Positions 13,700 through 24,889 of a stretch of 64,000 nucleotides of DNA are shown here, piece by piece. The translations under genes were made by a program, and so were the position numbers. Source of the DNA: Thysanoteuthis rhombus (taxonomy: Eukaryota; Mollusca; Cephalopoda; Oegopsida; Thysanoteuthidae). How positions within the stretch are numbered: position 1 is the first letter of the stretch; each line of letters opens with the position of its first letter. The notes under the pieces are model-generated. The model was not told the DNA's origin. It saw only the letters and a program-made list of their open reading frames with translations, and did no database searches. The stretch covers positions 5,119,581-5,183,580 of the forward strand of contig OY735209.1 of assembly GCA_963457665.1 (NCBI GenBank), written 5' to 3'.

Positions 13700-15490
13700 T
13701 TGGATGTTACTGGAGAAAGGGCATTTTTTTTCACCTTTTTCTGATTCTTTTCAAATTCAAATATCTCGATGCTAAAGTTGCTTTACTATGATATAGCATA
13801 TAAATTTATTGAATGATAAAACAAAACTAATCAGTTTCACAAAGTAATCATACAGCTTTAGTTCTGAACTGCCGAAAATATTCATAGGAGATAATTTTTC
13901 AATTAACTTCAATTTCTGAGCAACATACTTTCTTTCATCTTCTTCAAAATTCTGTCTTAGTTGATATCATCTTGAGTTGTAAAGATTGTGAAATTATTCT
14001 ATGTTAGAGCAAACATTCAGAAATCATAAAATACCTAATTGTTTCCAAAAAAAGATGATGTAAACATATCAAAAATAGATGTTCCATTTGATCATCCAAA
14101 AATTATCGAAAAATACACAACATATTAAGCCTTCATTCACTGCATTTTATATCAAAATATAAAAAATGACACCAAAAACTTAAAGAATGTAAAGTAAAAA
14201 GAGGGAGATTAGAAATAATTTTCATTTCATTGGAAAATTCATCATTTTAGAGAAATATTGAATTTTGAATTTATGTCAAAATATGCTTATCTAAGAAAAA
14301 CTAAAAATAATTAATGTATATAGAACCTCAGTAAAAATGGTACAAAGTAAGTGTTGAGATGACCCCCTAGTAAACCTTAGAAAGACATTTTTTTCCCAAA
14401 TGAATTCCCAGGGGATTCCATGGTGTACTGGATTGAAAGTACCTAAAACTGAAAGATAAAAAAATTCTCTTAAAGAACTGCAAGATCTGAATAAACAAAT
14501 CTTAACAAAATATTTTAACCCTTCACTGAAAAATATGTCATCTAGACCAACATTTAAAAATTATTCCAATTTGTCACAACTGAATTTTTTAGTTGATCTA
14601 GAAGAATATTCACTAGTAAATATACTTTGAGATGGAAAAAATTAGAGTACTTTTTACAACCCACAACATTAACTACAAATTTAGAATCGTAAATAAAGAG
14701 GAAAATTAAAAATTGATATAAAACTGATATTTATTCCCAAAATAGAGTGTTCGTTTTTTCTTCAACAGTAAAACAATTTGCGATGAAATAAATATACCAC
14801 ACAGAGAAATGGATACAAATGAGTTTCAAGTTTTTGAGTCCAGGTAGTTACTGTCAAAAATGTTAAGCAAAAACTAACTTGAAAAAAATACTCTGATTTA
14901 TTACAAATAAATTTACGCGTTCAGTGATGAAAGACATTGGTTTTGTTTTTCTCTTGATATTTTACTTGTAAGTAGTGGAAAATTGCGAAACAAACAGTAG
15001 CACAACTGAGTGCCACTCACCCTAGGGAATTGGCAAAATTCTGATATTTTGGTTGATTGGTAAACGTTCAGGGCCTGAACTTTATCAAACATCTGAAATT
15101 ATCAAGATTTTACCATAAAATCTAAACATAACAAAATTTTGCCCCCCCAAAATCTGAAAATATCAGAGCTTCATTGAAAATATCTAAACTGATATCTATG
15201 TGTGGATAAACTAAGTCACATGAGAGCCATTGGTTGACTCCCAGAAAATTTTGATGTTACCACTAAACACAAAATTAAACTTTACAAAACAACTTGTCAC
15301 AGCTCTATGTAAGTAGCTTACAGCTTTCAAGTGCCTCCCCTGAGCTTTCTGAAACAAAATAGGTAAATTAAAAAATATCAACACTGATCACAAAAGCAAA
15401 GTTCAACAGGAGCTATCTTCTATACTTTTACACTTAATCAGGAAATAACACTTAATATTGAAGGCCAGAAAAAAGTGAAAAAAATTGCAT
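13700..15490. other. Intergenic DNA, no gene recognised
   Basis: AT-rich sequence without a recognisable frame or RNA. The frame at 15403-15642 overlaps the decayed 3' flank of copy B and shows no domain. Confidence 0.35.
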
Positions 15491-15499
15491 AGTGTATAA

Positions 15500-15820
15500 C
15501 TAATTCTCATTTCCAAAGTGTAAGTGAAGCAATATGATAATTTGTAATCTCTTCTCCTATCTTTCACTCTGCAGAAGAATGTGATTGAAATCCAAGATGA
15601 AATCATTTTGAAGATTGCTGCAAATATTGAAACAATCCACACATGTCAGAAGACAATGGATACCATTCACTGTGTTCACATATCTATTAATGAAGTTGAA
15701 CACTCGAAACATTAAAAAAAACATTTCCTATGATTATGGTTTTTCTAGTGTGCTTGCAGGACACATTTTATGCATGGATTCCTCCAAATGTTAGGAACAA
15801 ACTTCATGTGAATATGTTTT
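15500..15820 (-). pseudogene. Decayed 3' finger units and flank of copy B
   Basis: Directly beyond the TAG that ends copy B, the same frame continues KTYSHEVCS, i.e. the next linker and half a finger with Cys changed to His and another stop. Positions 15501-15760 align with 24660-24930 ('actaattc', 'gtgtaagtgaagcaatat', 'cttctcctatctttcact', 'cagaagaca'). This is untranslated or dead sequence belonging to the ancestral unit. Confidence 0.6.
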
Positions 15821-17101
15821 CTATCCAGTGTGCTTTTGCATATGTCTTTTTAAATCTGATGTCCTTGTGAAGGCAGAACCACACTTTTCACAGGAATATG
15901 GTTTTTCTCCAGTGTGTGTCCACATGTGAGTTCTTAAGGTAGATCTTTGAGTAAATGATGAATTACACACTTCACATGAAAATGGTTTCTCCCCAGTGTG
16001 TCCTCGCATGTGAGTTTTTAAATATGATCGCAATCTAAATGCTGAACCACAGACTTCACATAAATGTGGTTTCTCTCCGGTGTGTGTTTGCATGTGAGTT
16101 TTTAAATCTGAAACCCTTGAAAACGCTGAACCACACACTTCACATGAATATGGTTTCTCCCCAGTGTGTGTCTGCATGTGTATTTTTAAACTTGAATTAT
16201 ATGAAAATGTTGAACCACACACATCACATGAATGAGGTTGCTCACCAGTGTGTTTTTGCATGTGGCTTTTTAAATGTGATTTCTGAGTGAATGCTGAACC
16301 ACACACTTCACATGAATATGGTTTCTCTCCGGTGTGTATTCGCATGTGAGTTTTTAAATCTGAATTCCTTGAAAATGCTGAACTACACACTTCACATGAA
16401 TATGGTTTCTCCCCAGTGTGTGTTTGCATGTGTCTCTTTAAACTTGAATTCATGGAAAATGTTGAACTACACACATCACATGAATATGGTTTCTCTCCAG
16501 TGTGTTTCCACATGTGATTTTTCAAAGTTGTCATCTGTGTAAATGCTAAACCACACACTTCACATGAATATGGTTTCTCTCCAGTGTGTCTCCGCATGTG
16601 AGTTTTCAAATGTGATCTCAATGTAAATGTGGAACCACACACGCCACATGAATAAGGTTTCTCTCCAGTGTGTGTTCGCATGTGATTTTTTAAATCTGAA
16701 CTCTGTGAAAATGACAAACTACACAACTCACATGAGTACGGTTTCTCTCCAGTGTGAGTTTGTATGTGTCTTTTTAAACTTGAATTCATTGAAAATGCTG
16801 AACCACACACTTCACATGAATATGGTTTCTCCCCGGTGTGCGTTTGCATGTGTCTCTTCAAACTCAGATTCATTGAAAATGTTGAACCACACACTCCACA
16901 AGAATATGGTTTCTCTCCCGTGTGTGAGCGCATGTGACATTTTAAATGTGATGACCGTGAAAATCTTGAACTACACACCTCACATGAATATGGTTTCTCA
17001 GTAGTTTGTTTTCGCATATGGGTTTTTAAATGTGAACTTTGTGAATATTCCAATCCAGTTCCATCACGTAAATAGGGATTCTTTTCAATGATGGTTTCCA
17101 T
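15821..17101 (-). CDS. C2H2 zinc-finger protein, 14 fingers (copy B)
   Basis: The 426-residue product is almost wholly tandem C2H2 fingers (C-x2-C-x12-H-x3-H) joined by TGEKPYS linkers, so a nuclear sequence-specific DNA-binding role is expected; no KRAB, SCAN, BTB or other effector domain is present. Residues 1-38 contain a vestigial finger (GLEYSQSSHLKTHMRKQ) with no Cys pair and Gln for the last His. Fourteen intact fingers follow. Helix contacts (-1,2,3,6) run RSHC, MLSR, MSSR, QSDN, LSHT, QTTN, MSSR, RSDT, QSHS, YSSI, RSDT, LSYT, QSTT, RSDR. The ATG at 17101 is chosen because an in-frame TAA lies about 30 bases upstream. The protein ends at TAG within a linker (Glu codon of TGEK), with half a dead finger beyond. 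A 5' untranslated segment and a first exon at 20505-20760 are inferred. Cognate DNA sites and expression are unknown. Confidence 0.85.
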   Translation of the reverse strand: METIIEKNPYLRDGTGLEYSQSSHLKTHMRKQTTEKPYSCEVCSSRFSRSSHLKCHMRSHTGEKPYSCGVCGSTFSMNLSLKRHMQTHTGEKPYSCEVCGSAFSMNSSLKRHIQTHTGEKPYSCELCSLSFSQSSDLKNHMRTHTGEKPYSCGVCGSTFTLRSHLKTHMRRHTGEKPYSCEVCGLAFTQMTTLKNHMWKHTGEKPYSCDVCSSTFSMNSSLKRHMQTHTGEKPYSCEVCSSAFSRNSDLKTHMRIHTGEKPYSCEVCGSAFTQKSHLKSHMQKHTGEQPHSCDVCGSTFSYNSSLKIHMQTHTGEKPYSCEVCGSAFSRVSDLKTHMQTHTGEKPHLCEVCGSAFRLRSYLKTHMRGHTGEKPFSCEVCNSSFTQRSTLRTHMWTHTGEKPYSCEKCGSAFTRTSDLKRHMQKHTG

Positions 17102-17278
17102 GTCTATCTTTCCAGGATGACTGCTTTAAATGGAGACATCCACACATGAATATACAATATATATATGTATATCAATCTTGATTATGTATTTACACATTCA
17201 CCACAGAATTGATCCTCATAATTTCTCTGTACAAATGGTCATCAGAGAAGTTCAGTAGTTCACCACCACAGTTGAATC
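17102..17278 (-). other. 5' untranslated segment of copy B with splice acceptor
   Basis: On the minus strand CTTCTTTTGTAG ends at 17279, and the following 'gattcaactgtggtg' and 'gaacttctctgatg' are conserved in C and D. The segment runs unbroken to the copy B ATG. It holds short upstream open frames (for example ATGACC... ending in TGA within ten codons), which could lower translation. Confidence 0.6.
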
Positions 17279-17539
17279 CTACAAAAGAAGAAAACATATA
17301 ATCAAGGATCATATACTCATTCATCATTTTCAATTATAGAGCTATATTAACTGAGTTTCGGTCTCAACAAATTCTAGCAGATCTTATACATTTTGACATA
17401 TCATGGACATGAAATAAGAAAAATGAGATACATAGAAATGAATCACCTGATTTCATATATATATATATGATTGCTATAGTTTTGAAATGATGACTTTCCC
17501 TTTAAATTGTACATCATTTTGAAGAGCATAGTTTAGGGA

Positions 17540-17690
17540 ATACATAAAATGGGGAAGGTTTTACAATCATTCGTTGAAAGAAATATTGTAGAGCATGAAA
17601 ATGAACGAAAGTATATTTCACTTTTAAAAATGATGCTTTTTCAACCAAGCAATCAGTAATACATAAGATTTATACAACAGAAGAAAAAGA
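17540..17690. repeat. Intronic segment shared with 62815-62975
   Basis: Both copies contain 'ggaaggttttacaatcatt', 'gctgaaagaaat'/'gttgaaagaaat', 'gaaaatg', 'aaagtatatttcacttt' and 'caagcaatcag' in order. Here it lies about 260-410 bases upstream of the copy B acceptor. The distant copy shows that pieces of the duplicated unit reach at least 62.9 kb. A wider homologous stretch (17300-17470, 40960-41110, 51895-52060) is also conserved next to the acceptors of B, C and D. Confidence 0.55.
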
Positions 17691-18409
17691 AATATCAGTG
17701 GGAAAACCGTTGGTACTAACATACAATAAACGTGCTGCTACTGAAGTGATAGACTTATGTGATGAAATATATCAAATGCTTTTGCTGATTTCAAACAGAA
17801 GATATGTCATTGGATTGTGGAGGTTAAATCTTCCAACTTCACAGCAAGAAGTAAAGATAAAACCATATTTAGCAAAGAAAAGATCAAAGCAGTGAGTATC
17901 ACTATTTTCCCTTTGTTTTCGCTCTGGCACCAATGGAACTATTGAAGATAATGTCTCATCCCAAAAGTAACGTTGACTGGAAATAAAGTCATAGCAATGC
18001 TAATTCTGTCCATTTAAAGAAATCTTGTTTTTCCTTGCAAAATATTAAATACTGAGGAGCATGGGCAATTTAAGCAAGAAATCAAGTGAAGATATCAGTG
18101 TTAAATAGTTTTTACTCGAAATCTATTAGTAATTCTATTCCACCACTCTGAAAATAGCATTTTCCCAATAAAAAAGACCAATTGAGATGATATCTGCAAT
18201 TCAGTCTTGTTTGAATCACACTCTAATGTTCTCTTTGTACAGATATCAAAAAAATGTCAATCATAAAACAAATTGTCTCAGAACAGACATTAAATCAACA
18301 AAAAAATTCCATCCTCGAGATATGGACATGAAATCAGCAGAAGATACTTTTGCAAGACAATTTTTGATGCCATGAAAAAATCATGGGTTCTCTCTTGAAA
18401 GTTACATTG

Positions 18410-18910
18410 TATCAACAAGGAGAGATCAGAGAACATGTAGAAACAACATTTTGCTCTGTTACAATTTTTTCCTGAAAAAAAATCAATTTTTGCATTTCCA
18501 ACATTGTTTGAAGAGTTTTGTGTCCGTCATTAGAGACGAAACTTCATCATAGATAAAATGGGTCGGGTTCCATTATTCTCTTCTCAAATGAAATTGCAGT
18601 ATTCCACCATGATAATGCCCCGCCCTTTAAAGCAAAGACTGAAGATTTCGGCCAGGAATAAATTTTACAAATTTTTTATTCCCAAAATTTTGTTCCATTT
18701 GATTTCTATTTCCACCAATCCCAGGTTTTACAGAACCATCTTGATGGACTTATTGGAAAACACAAAGAGTTGGACTCTACCACTTCTCTATTTTCTTTTC
18801 CTCCAAACTAAAAGTCTTTTATAAAAAAATATATTATGAAGCTAGCAAATTATTGCAAGGAGGTTATTGATAATAATGGAACCTATGTTGATGAATAAAT
18901 CCCAAATAAA
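18410..18910 (+). pseudogene. Possible mariner-like transposase remnant
   Basis: A frame near 18605 reads FHHDNAPPFKAK, like the H-D-N-A-R-P-H motif of Tc1/mariner transposases, followed by QNFVPFDFYFHQSQ, similar in place to the P-P-Y-S-P-D-L-x-P-x-D-Y motif, and near 18840 by KLANYCKEVIDNNGTYVDE, like the C-terminal W-Q-K-C-I-D-x-x-G-x-Y-F motif. Stops and frameshifts lie between them, and the second catalytic Asp context is degraded. I rate the match as likely but it rests on short motifs. No terminal inverted repeats were identified. Confidence 0.45.
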
Positions 18911-19099
18911 CATTAGTTTGGATATTTTTCCAGACGTTATAAATGAGATGACCTAAGAGTTGATTAAATGAAAAAGGTATGAGATCACTTTAAAATTCTT
19001 CCCCTTAAAGTCATCCCCACCAAGTAGTCGTAATTAAACATCCTTCTCCCTAAAGCAATCAAGAGGGGAGAAATACTTTATTTTAGTGACATTTTATTT

Positions 19100-19640
19100 A
19101 GTGGGGCAGTTAATTGCAAAATCATTCAGATGCAGATACAAGCATGAAATTTGTCATGTGACTCATCGGATAGTTCATCAAGAAATCAACATCAGCCACT
19201 AGGAAATCCAAGATGGCAAACCTTTTCCAAGAAGGCCACCAATTTGACCTCCCTAAGTTGTTTGGGACCAGAAACCCCAATATTTGTCAGATATGATATA
19301 TTGTTGAAAAGAGAATTTTGACAGCTCTCCAAAAGTATATTTTGTCACTGTAACTTATTTTGCACAACTGATACATATTGATAAGATACACTTTTGGACA
19401 GCTGACAAAATTCCCATTTCAGCAGTAGATAATATCATTAGAACAAACATTGGATTTTCTAACCCCAAACATCTTTGGGAGGTCAAATTGGCAGTAATCC
19501 TCAAAAATGGCCGCCATCTTGGATTTTCAAGTGGCCAACCTATTTTTGATATCCATCAACCCTTGATGAGTCCATGTACATAATTTGGTGCTTGTATCAA
19601 AAAGTGAACGATTCAGACAGTTTTGCAATTAGCTGACACT
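19100..19640. mobile_element. Fold-back (palindromic) element, about 540 bp
   Basis: The left arm (about 19100-19345) and the right arm (about 19380-19640) are imperfect reverse complements over their whole length; shared words include 'gcaaaa', 'gatacaagca', 'gactcatc', 'aatccaagatgg', 'ccaatttgacctccc', 'gaattttg' and 'ccaaaagt'. Arm similarity by eye is about 70-75%. The outermost match is CAGTTAATTGCAAAA against CAGCTAATTGCAAAA. It has no coding capacity and fits a MITE. Transcripts would form long double-stranded RNA. Confidence 0.75.
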
Positions 19641-20504
19641 GAATCAGATCCACTGACTATATAACCGGGATTTAAAAAATATATAAATATATTCAAGACT
19701 GACCGTACGGGAGAAAGGTCGATAGATTTTTATTCCACTGGTCAAATTGGTGTTAAAATCTGACCCCGAACTAACAACAAGAATTGAGTTTTTAGTCGAC
19801 TGAAAAAAGAGAATGCAACTAGACGATTTCCTTTTTCGGCTTCCATACATTAAAATCATAGACTTTCACTTAAATTCGAAACAAACAAAAAAAAATAATC
19901 ACAGAACTTCCAGCAAAAAACTCAGAGGATTTTATTTATATTCAAAATTTCCACGACAGGATCTTCCTCTCTATTTAATGATAAAATTTCAAGTGAATAA
20001 CTTTTTTCATCAAATGACTTCCACGAGAACTTTATAACAACAGATCTCATACCTATCCGATCGAACTAATACTTTTTGATATGGACGGCTAAATGAACCT
20101 GGTTTATAGATGAAAGGATATCTGCGATATTCAACCGAAAATAATAGTTTTTTTTAAAACTATTATAAACTGCTATTAATTTGTAAAAGAAATTATTGAA
20201 TTCTATCAATTTATTAATTTAATTGTTCTGTCGTGAAACGACTGATCTGAAAACTTGACCTCGAAAACGTACTCCTCTCTCGGAAAAAAAACTAAGACAC
20301 AAATTCAATATAATTTATTTAAACACGTTTTGAAGTATTTTTTGGTCCTTTTTATGTCAATAGATAAAGGTGAATCAGACTATCGTTTTTTTCAACAGCT
20401 TCTTAAAAAAACAACTAATTTAAATTAACAATTTTATTAAAAAAATCCGAAAAGATGAATGAAAAGATATCTTCAAGTGATCATAATCAGTTTTCAATAA
20501 AAAG

Positions 20505-20760
20505 GAATCGCCTGATTTCAGATGAATTTTTAGATAAAGGATAAAATAGGATTAAATATTGAAAGATTAATGCTTATTGTTTATGAGAAACGTCATTTCT
20601 TTGTTTAATTTACAAAAAGACTTTTTGTCTCTTTCTGCAAAAATTCATTTTTATTTATAAACAAAGAAAATAAGAGAATGTTATACTTACTTCTTTCTCT
20701 TTTCTTTCGTCTGATTTCTCTTCCTTAGAGAAATACAACAATAGACAAAAAAAAAACAAA
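20505..20760 (-). promoter_or_regulatory. Putative first exon and promoter block of copy B
   Basis: Positions 20519-20734 match 6133-6348 at 214 of 216 bases without gaps. The splice donor GTAAGTATAAC (GT at 20690-20689) is preserved, with the conserved acceptor 3.4 kb away at 17279-17280. The exon side is purine-rich (AGAGAAAGAA) and contains CTAAGGAAGAGAAATCAG. Upstream similarity with copy A falls off quickly after 20735 but resumes in patches ('aaatctgttgtttg', 'gatcagaaaatgactt') to about 20880. Confidence 0.62.
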
Positions 20761-20889
20761 ACAGAAAAACTATTCAATTTTCTATCATATAAACATTTCA
20801 GGCTTAAATTTTCTTTCAAAATAAAATCTGTTGTTTGCGATCAGAAAATGACTTCTCAAGATCGAAAGTCAAGGAGATAATCGTTAAAA

Positions 20890-21636
20890 ACTTGCAGGTA
20901 TTTTCTTTGGATTATTTAACGAAATTAAGATCCACTCAATGGAATCCTTTGATTTTATATTTTTTCATTCATTTATTTCTCTGATATTTCAATAAATGCA
21001 TCATTTTGAAAACAGAAAAAAAATGTCGGAGTAGTAGAAACAAGATGGCCGCTCCAGGTTCAAACTCCATTCAGATAGAAGATGAAAAGTTTTAAAAATC
21101 TTTTGTCTTATGTAAAAAAAAATAATTTCTTTTACATGAAAAAAAATCTCCAAATTTGACCATGGGATAGTCTTAATAAAATAGCATCTGGAAATTTTTC
21201 AGAATAAATTGTATGAAATCTCGGTAATTCTGTGTATATTTTGGGTTATTTAGATATTGACTGAAAAGTGGCATCCTCAGATTCCACCTTGCTAACAAAT
21301 TGATGTTACTGCAATATCTCTGCAACAAGACTTCTTGTAATGTTATATAAACGTTTCCTCATAGACTCCTCACAATGTCCTCACAACATTACAGACAACT
21401 TTTCATCAAATTTTCCAAAAGATATTTGAAGAACAAGCATTATCTGAATTAGTGCTTATCAATTGAAGAAATATTTAAAGAAATTTGAAACTTTCTTAGC
21501 ATCCAAGTGAATAAGTTTGGGTTCAGAAAAACACTCAATTTCAATGTTCCAATAACCCAGCCACCATGTCAAAAACATTCTGTGTTAGATGGGTATTTTC
21601 TCTTTCTGTCTTCTTTTTCTTTCTCTCTCTCTATCT
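20890..21636. other. Intergenic DNA upstream of copy B
   Basis: No gene is seen. 'aagatccactcaat' plus 'gaatcctt' occurs here (about 20927) and at about 8250, so a small repeat is shared. A pyrimidine-rich run (ttctttttctttctctctctctatct) leads into the assembly gap. Confidence 0.4.
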
Positions 21637-21836
21637 NNNNNNNNNNNNNNNNNNNNNNNNNNNNNNNNNNNNNNNNNNNNNNNNNNNNNNNNNNNNNNNN
21701 NNNNNNNNNNNNNNNNNNNNNNNNNNNNNNNNNNNNNNNNNNNNNNNNNNNNNNNNNNNNNNNNNNNNNNNNNNNNNNNNNNNNNNNNNNNNNNNNNNNN
21801 NNNNNNNNNNNNNNNNNNNNNNNNNNNNNNNNNNNN
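21637..21836. other. Assembly gap of 200 N
   Basis: Exactly 200 N bases, a fixed-size scaffold gap rather than a measured one. The left edge is a CT microsatellite, a usual cause of contig ends. Any open frame drawn across it is meaningless. Confidence 0.99.
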
Positions 21837-22424
21837 TCTTGGATGATAAAATGCTACAAGCAATGGTGCTGCAAGTATTTTGTAAGAGCCTGGGCAAAAT
21901 TCTGCCAGAAATCTATGAGGACAGGGAGAGGTTTTATATAAATGATTATATGAGTTTAAATTAAATTTTGTAAGCTCAGGCAAAGCTGCTGGGAGTCCTG
22001 ACAATGCACAGACTTGCCCTTACCTGACACCATCAGTAGCTAGGAGTGGTGAGGCCAGTGGTATTCAGAGGTACCCTACAAAAAGTATCATGCCAAGCCC
22101 CAACCTCTCCAAAGAAAGTACCATGTCTGACCCCATCTAACAAAGTATCATGCTGTGCCCTGCAAGGACCAACCTTACCCTGGGGATTTGCATTGTGAGA
22201 TTACACTACCTAGCATTGAAATTGAATTTGGTATAAACATTGTTAACAAGAATATAGATAGAAAGACATGAAATTCTTTTCATGAGGAAAGTTTTCTAAC
22301 GATTTTGAAAATGAAAATGATATGGAAAAAATTATGCCTAGTAAAGATGATTGAACAAGAACTTCAAAAAACATTTTAAGAATGCTTTTAAAGGGATGAT
22401 TTCAGAAGCATGAATTATTTCATC

Positions 22425-22562
22425 CCTCTTTCTTTTCTCCCACTTTCTTTTTCTTTTGTTTCTTTCCTTTATTTGTTTTTCTCTTTTTTCTTTCTTTCCT
22501 CAACTCTCTTTCTTTTTCTTCTTTTTTTTCTCTTCCTTTCTTTTTTCTGTTTACCCCTCTCC
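22425..22562. repeat. Polypyrimidine tract
   Basis: About 135 bases nearly free of purines on the plus strand, built from TTTC and TTTTC words. It creates a lysine/glutamate-rich spurious frame on the minus strand. Confidence 0.75.
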
Positions 22563-22790
22563 CAGGCCTCAATTGTATAACATATATAGGCCTCTGAATG
22601 CCCCTGAGTGAGACACACCCTATAATCAGCCAGGTATTTTCTTGATCAAAATACAGGGTATTCCTAAAATTCTTGTGTGCTTTTAAAAATTTATTCCTCA
22701 ACATATACAAAAAAAAAATTATATAATATATTGCAAATAAAAGTTTTAAAGTTTTGATCTTCAATCGTCAATATAACTTTCATCATTCCA

Positions 22791-22795
<5 letters not shown>

Positions 22796-22853
<58 letters not shown>
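22796..22853. repeat. TA microsatellite
   Basis: About 28 uninterrupted TA units. Confidence 0.95.
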
Positions 22854-22856
<3 letters not shown>

Positions 22857-23639
22857 TCTATGCCTACAACCACTGAGTAGATAGATTGGTGGTTTAAAAG
22901 CCGTTTCAAACCCCAGTTTACCTAGAGTGCTGTTAGCTCAGTCAGTATAGCAAAGTTGTGTTGAGATATGTATTTATGTATACATATACAGTTATCCCTT
23001 GCTATTTACAATAGTTAGGTGAACAAGGGGGCTGTGGATATGAAATTCTTTGAACTATTTAAACCCTTTTGTTCCTCCAAACTTATAAATCTTGTACCAT
23101 AAACAATGAACAAACACTTTACAATCCCAAAATTTTAAAAGTATAAATAAATAAATGAATATAGTAAAATTTTTTGATTTTAAAACTTGACTGATTTTTG
23201 GGGGGAGACAGATCCGTCAATTATGATGGAATCAATATTTTTTCAGCCAAACACCTAAAAACAGCCTTAATCTGTTCAGAAATCCTCTACAAGTGCACAA
23301 AAGTATTTTTCCTTTCTCTCACCACTAACTTCATGCTATATCTAATTATTGCAATACATTTTAGAAGGTTGTTGAAAAAGTGTAGAGTAAATGCTAGTAA
23401 GAAATATAGATTTAATTAATGAAAACCATAAATTTCAAAACACTACAGTGCAGTAATTATAAGTGTTTTTTTTTCCTTTTTATGCTACTATTTACATTCA
23501 ACTTAATATTCTTGCTGCTTTTTAAAAAAATCTTCTGGTCTGAGAAATGTTGCAATAAAAAGCAACTAAATATCAAAACGGAGTGAAACAGTTGTAAAAA
23601 AATGAAAATATTGTTAATAATGATTTATAGTACTTAATA

Positions 23640-24720
23640 CTATAGATATAGTGCATCTTCATGGAACTGTTGTTACTGATTAGTGCATAACCATTCAGTG
23701 CTTCAATTAAAACCGTATCAGGTTTAAAAAAAAGAATTTCTGTCATATTCCAGGAAGAGTAAAAATCATTCTCAACTTTTTGAAATGACAAAATATATTC
23801 ATGTGAAAGAAATTTCTAATTCTTTCTACCTGTCTCACTGTAATGATGATGGAAGCTACTTTGGACTTTTTTGGAAACAATAAAACTTTCATAAAACGTT
23901 CTGTAGTACATTTCGTTTTTTTCTACACGGCAATCTCTTTTGAATTTCTTTCAGCAGGAGAAATAGTCAAAGAAATACAGATCCAAAAAAGGGTTTCAAA
24001 ATGGGATCGAGCGTATCTGAGACACAAACAGATCATTAGAATTGAAAAAAGTATCAAAATGGTATCTAGTATAACTGAAAAAACAAAGAGAAAGAAAGGG
24101 CCATTAGAATGAAAAAGATTATGAAAAACACTTCTATTGGTTTCGAGAAGACAGGTATTACCAGAGAAAGTAACTATAGTTTAGTCTGCATCATTAAAGT
24201 GTTTTTAACTGATTTGTTACATTCCTTTCCATCAGGAGTTTTCAAGGTTTATCTTGGTAGTTATAGCACAGAACTAATAAAATAGTGTAGAAAAAAACCC
24301 CTCAAAATGTGTCTTTTATTGGCTAAGCAAAACATCTGAAACTTTCCACCATGTCAATGAGGTTAAAGTTTTAAAACAAGAAGTTCAAGTCAACATCGGG
24401 ATGTTTATGGCAAAGCTTTTTCATTTCCAGTTTGTAGGTGAATCAACTCTATAAGTATTGCAGAAGAATGCATGGAAGGGAAGGTAATTAAGGTACAAGA
24501 TTTTATGTTATTTCAAATTCTTTTGCAAAATTTTCAAATGTACATTTTTTTAAAACTTTCCTCTTAATATTGATATTTTTTACTTTTTCACAACATTTTA
24601 AATGTTTCCTCTTAGGAAAAACCAAGTACCCAGCACAGTAAATAATATGACTAATTCCTATTTCCAATGTGTGAGTGGAGCAATACTATTTCAAATTCAT
24701 ACTCTTTCTTCTTATCTTTT
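23640..24720 (-). repeat. 3' flank repeat of zinc-finger unit, copy beside the dead finger array
   Basis: This aligns with 47340-48440 over about 1 kb: 'ctactttggacttttttt', 'gaaacaataaaa', 'tttcagcaggag', 'aaagaaatacagatcc', 'aaaaagtatcaaaa', 'ggtatctag' and later 'aagtattgcagaagaatg'. The second half also matches 12280-12870. It sits directly 3' of the decayed fingers at 24890-25915, so the order matches that at copy D. The 89-codon frame at 23843 lies inside and is not kept open in the other copy. Confidence 0.65.
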
Positions 24721-24889
24721 CTTCCACTCTATTGAAAATTTGTGATTAATCACAATGATAAAATCTTTTTGCAAACTGATGAAAATATTGAAATAATCTG
24801 CACGTCAGAAGACAGTCGATTCTGATCCCAAAGTTAGCATGTCAATTTTCAAAATGGACTCTATGAAAACATAGAATTAAACATTTCTA

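Noticed and set aside
15821..17101. Regular 84-base repeats that might suggest a CRISPR array or satellite
   Set aside because: The repeats are coding finger units with variable helices and no spacer structure; the DNA is eukaryotic.
17698..18375. Two plus-strand frames with donor-like (GTGAGTAT) and acceptor-like (TTTGTACAG) sites between them, a possible small gene
   Set aside because: The peptides show no recognisable domain, one begins with GTG, and they lie within the inferred copy B intron next to a mariner-like remnant.
21507..22004. Open frames running through the N gap
   Set aside because: They exist only because N was read as an unknown residue.
22420..22909. Lysine/glutamate-rich and YIYIYI frames on the minus strand
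   Set aside because: They arise from the polypyrimidine tract and the TA microsatellite.
22925..22965. tRNA-like 'gttagctcagtcagtatagc'
   Set aside because: It resembles an A box, but no B box, anticodon arm or acceptor pairing follows within 100 bases.
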